DNA of 36,180 bases from Streptomyces sp. MnatMP-M17. GTDB taxonomy: Bacteria > Actinomycetota > Actinomycetes > Streptomycetales > Streptomycetaceae. Numbering within the stretch: position 1 is the first letter of the stretch; every line of letters begins with the position of its first letter. Both the position numbers and the translations under genes were made by a program. Shown here in pieces: positions 34,950 to 36,180 of this stretch. The notes under the pieces were generated by a model, which was given only the letters and a program-made list of their open reading frames with translations, ran no database searches and was not told where the DNA came from. The stretch is from assembly GCF_900091995.1 (NCBI RefSeq), contig NZ_FMDK01000135.1, forward strand, positions 1-36,180. Direction: 5' to 3'.

Positions 34950-35198
34950 GTGGGCGAACTTGGTGGGCGGTATCCGACGGCCGACAGTGAGCCAGCCGTG
35001 GGCGTTACCGGGCGGGGCTGGGGGGAAGCGCAGGCCGCGCACCAGGGCGTCGTCGGGGCCGTGTACCGGGACGACCAAGGCGCGGCCCAGATCGTGTGGC
35101 GGGAGCTGAGGGACATCGCGGATCGGTGGAGGAGCCATCCCGACTTCCCCGGCTCGGACCTTCTCCCCGTACGTGAGAGGGGTGTTGATGGTGACTAA
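34950..35198 (+). CDS. Small hypothetical protein
   Basis: With a GTG start at 34950 the product has 82 residues (MGELGGRYPTADSEPA near the start). Codons have strong G/C in third position and the frame continues open upstream to a stop at 34905, so the true start might be non-standard or a few codons earlier. No family recognised. Its stop overlaps the start of the next small gene by about 10 bp, suggesting coupling. Confidence 0.5.
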   Translation: MGELGGRYPTADSEPAVGVTGRGWGEAQAAHQGVVGAVYRDDQGAAQIVWRELRDIADRWRSHPDFPGSDLLPVRERGVDGD

Positions 35199-35406
35199 GG
35201 GGCTGGCTGTGGCGATCGGGCGTGATGACCAGCTGGAGGAGGCCGGGATGCACGCAGATGACCGCGTCACCTGCTGGGCCCACCAGACGTGGGCTGCTGA
35301 CTGCGCGGACCGGCATGCGCCGCTCACGGTCAGTCGCCTGCTCGCCGAGACGCTGGAGACCGACCGCATCCGATACCGCTCGGACGGGGTCGCCACCAGT
35401 TCGTAG
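35188..35406 (+). CDS. Small hypothetical protein of Streptomyces type
   Basis: The ATG at 35188 begins a 72-residue protein (MVTKGLAVAIGRDDQLEEAG). It overlaps the previous small gene. Central text TCWAHQTWAADCADRHAPLT with two Cys and two His could bind metal, but this is a guess. No known family or function recognised. It lies 92 bp before the Phd-like gene. Confidence 0.5.
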   Translation: MVTKGLAVAIGRDDQLEEAGMHADDRVTCWAHQTWAADCADRHAPLTVSRLLAETLETDRIRYRSDGVATSS

Positions 35407-35498
35407 CGACGCCGTGTCTGGGCGTCCTGGTGTTGCTGGTGGGACGTGCCCCGACGGGATCTATTGCTCGTTTTGCCTGCTGCTTGGGGAGATCGTTG

Positions 35499-36180
35499 AT
35501 GTCTGCTGGTTCTGCTGTCCCTGATCCGTCCGGCTCGTCCGCCGATTCGGCTTCGGCGCCCGCTGCCGAGTCCGCTGCAACGGTTGCGTCCGGCTCGTCT
35601 GCTGTCCCCGTGCCCGAGTCGGCGCTGGGCGTACTTGAGTTGGGGGTGTCCGAGGCACGTACGCGATTGTATCAGCTGGTCGATGCCGCGCGGGACGACG
35701 ACCAGGTCGTGGTGATCGCGAAGCGGGATGCGAAGTCTCGTCATACCTACCGTGCTGCGCTCATCCCGGTGGTCCGGCTGGACGAGTCCGGGCGGGCTCG
35801 GCTCGGATCGTGGCCGTCGTGGGCGCGCACGGCGGCGCGTCCGAAGCTGGGTGATCTTGTGGTGGAGGCGGGGGATTCGCCGGTGCGGCGGGGTGTGCCG
35901 CAGGTGCTGCTGGACCGTACGACGCCGCTGGCGGTTCTGGTGGAGGCCTCGCTCGTGCCGCCCGGCGACGTGCTGGTCGCGGTGCCCGGTGAGGCGCTCA
36001 CAGATGCCGGGGTGGCGGATGCCGCGCAGCTGCCGTCTGCCGCACCCGGAGCGGCTGAAGGCCCGGCTGTGCCCGTCGTCGGTCCGGGGACGTCGCTGGC
36101 CGCTCCTGGGGCCGCGGAGGACCCGCCCCCCGTACGTGCGGCGGGTGCGGCCGTGCCCGGCCCCCCGGCTCTGGACGATG
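35499..36180 (+). CDS. Phd/YefM-like protein, 3' end outside the window
   Basis: The ATG at 35499 follows a GGGGAG site about 9 nt upstream, and the frame is open to the window end (227 codons seen). Residues about 50-100 resemble a Phd/YefM antitoxin fold: LGVSEARTRLYQLVDAARDD, then QVVVIAKRDAKSRHTYRAAL. A Ser/Ala-rich leader comes before it and a Pro/Ala-rich tail follows, so the protein is larger than a normal antitoxin. A second domain may lie downstream. A partner toxin is not visible in the window. Confidence 0.6.
   Translation, partial: MSAGSAVPDPSGSSADSASAPAAESAATVASGSSAVPVPESALGVLELGVSEARTRLYQLVDAARDDDQVVVIAKRDAKSRHTYRAALIPVVRLDESGRARLGSWPSWARTAARPKLGDLVVEAGDSPVRRGVPQVLLDRTTPLAVLVEASLVPPGDVLVAVPGEALTDAGVADAAQLPSAAPGAAEGPAVPVVGPGTSLAAPGAAEDPPPVRAAGAAVPGPPALDD

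Overview
The window looks like an accessory, defence-rich region of a Streptomyces-like actinomycete. The DNA is very GC-rich with strong G/C at third codon positions. Many genes start with GTG and overlap by 4 bp (ATGA or GTGA), and the gene families are typical of actinomycetes. No rRNA, tRNA or core metabolic gene was seen.

Region 1 (about 250-12880, + strand) is a type I-E CRISPR-Cas locus joined to Tn7-like transposition genes. Two stretches of very divergent 28-29 bp repeats with a period near 61 bp (254-828 and 1021-1890) precede cas3. A 540-bp regulatory gap follows, then cas8e, cse2, cas7e, cas5e and cas6e, and 37 bp later a TnsB/TniA-type DDE transposase and a TnsC/TniB-type AAA+ ATPase. 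cas1, cas2, tnsA and tniQ are not in the window. Cas3 keeps all its helicase motifs, but every HD-nuclease motif I could place has lost its metal ligands. Nuclease loss, missing adaptation genes and transposition genes in the same tight gene string together suggest a type I-E CRISPR-associated transposon (CAST), in which Cascade would choose the target and TnsB/TnsC would insert DNA there. This is inference: no transposon ends were identified. cas8e carries two single-C deficits in homopolymers, which are either real mutations or sequence errors.

Region 2 (12916-17140, mainly - strand) starts with a truncated helicase fragment. It is followed by a three-gene operon: UvrD-like helicase, DarT-like DNA ADP-ribosyltransferase, and an ADP-ribosylglycohydrolase with a glyoxalase-like C-terminus. 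It looks like a toxin-antitoxin or defence unit in which a DraG-type hydrolase takes the place of the DarG macrodomain.

Region 3 (17205-24611, - strand) is a complete pPIWI-RE cassette: PD-(D/E)XK nuclease, Fe-S DinG-like helicase and PIWI-RE protein, with 4-7 bp overlaps. A palindrome just upstream of its first start codon may be an operator.

Region 4 (24640-25510) is gene debris: an IS5-type transposase remnant and a frameshifted SbcC/SMC-like ATPase tail.

Region 5 (25586-36180) holds a CoiA-like zinc-ribbon protein, a divergent membrane-bound HTH protein with probable operators, a very large Mrr-nuclease/NACHT/HEAT protein resembling antiphage STAND proteins, two small hypothetical genes, and a Phd/YefM-like gene cut by the window end.
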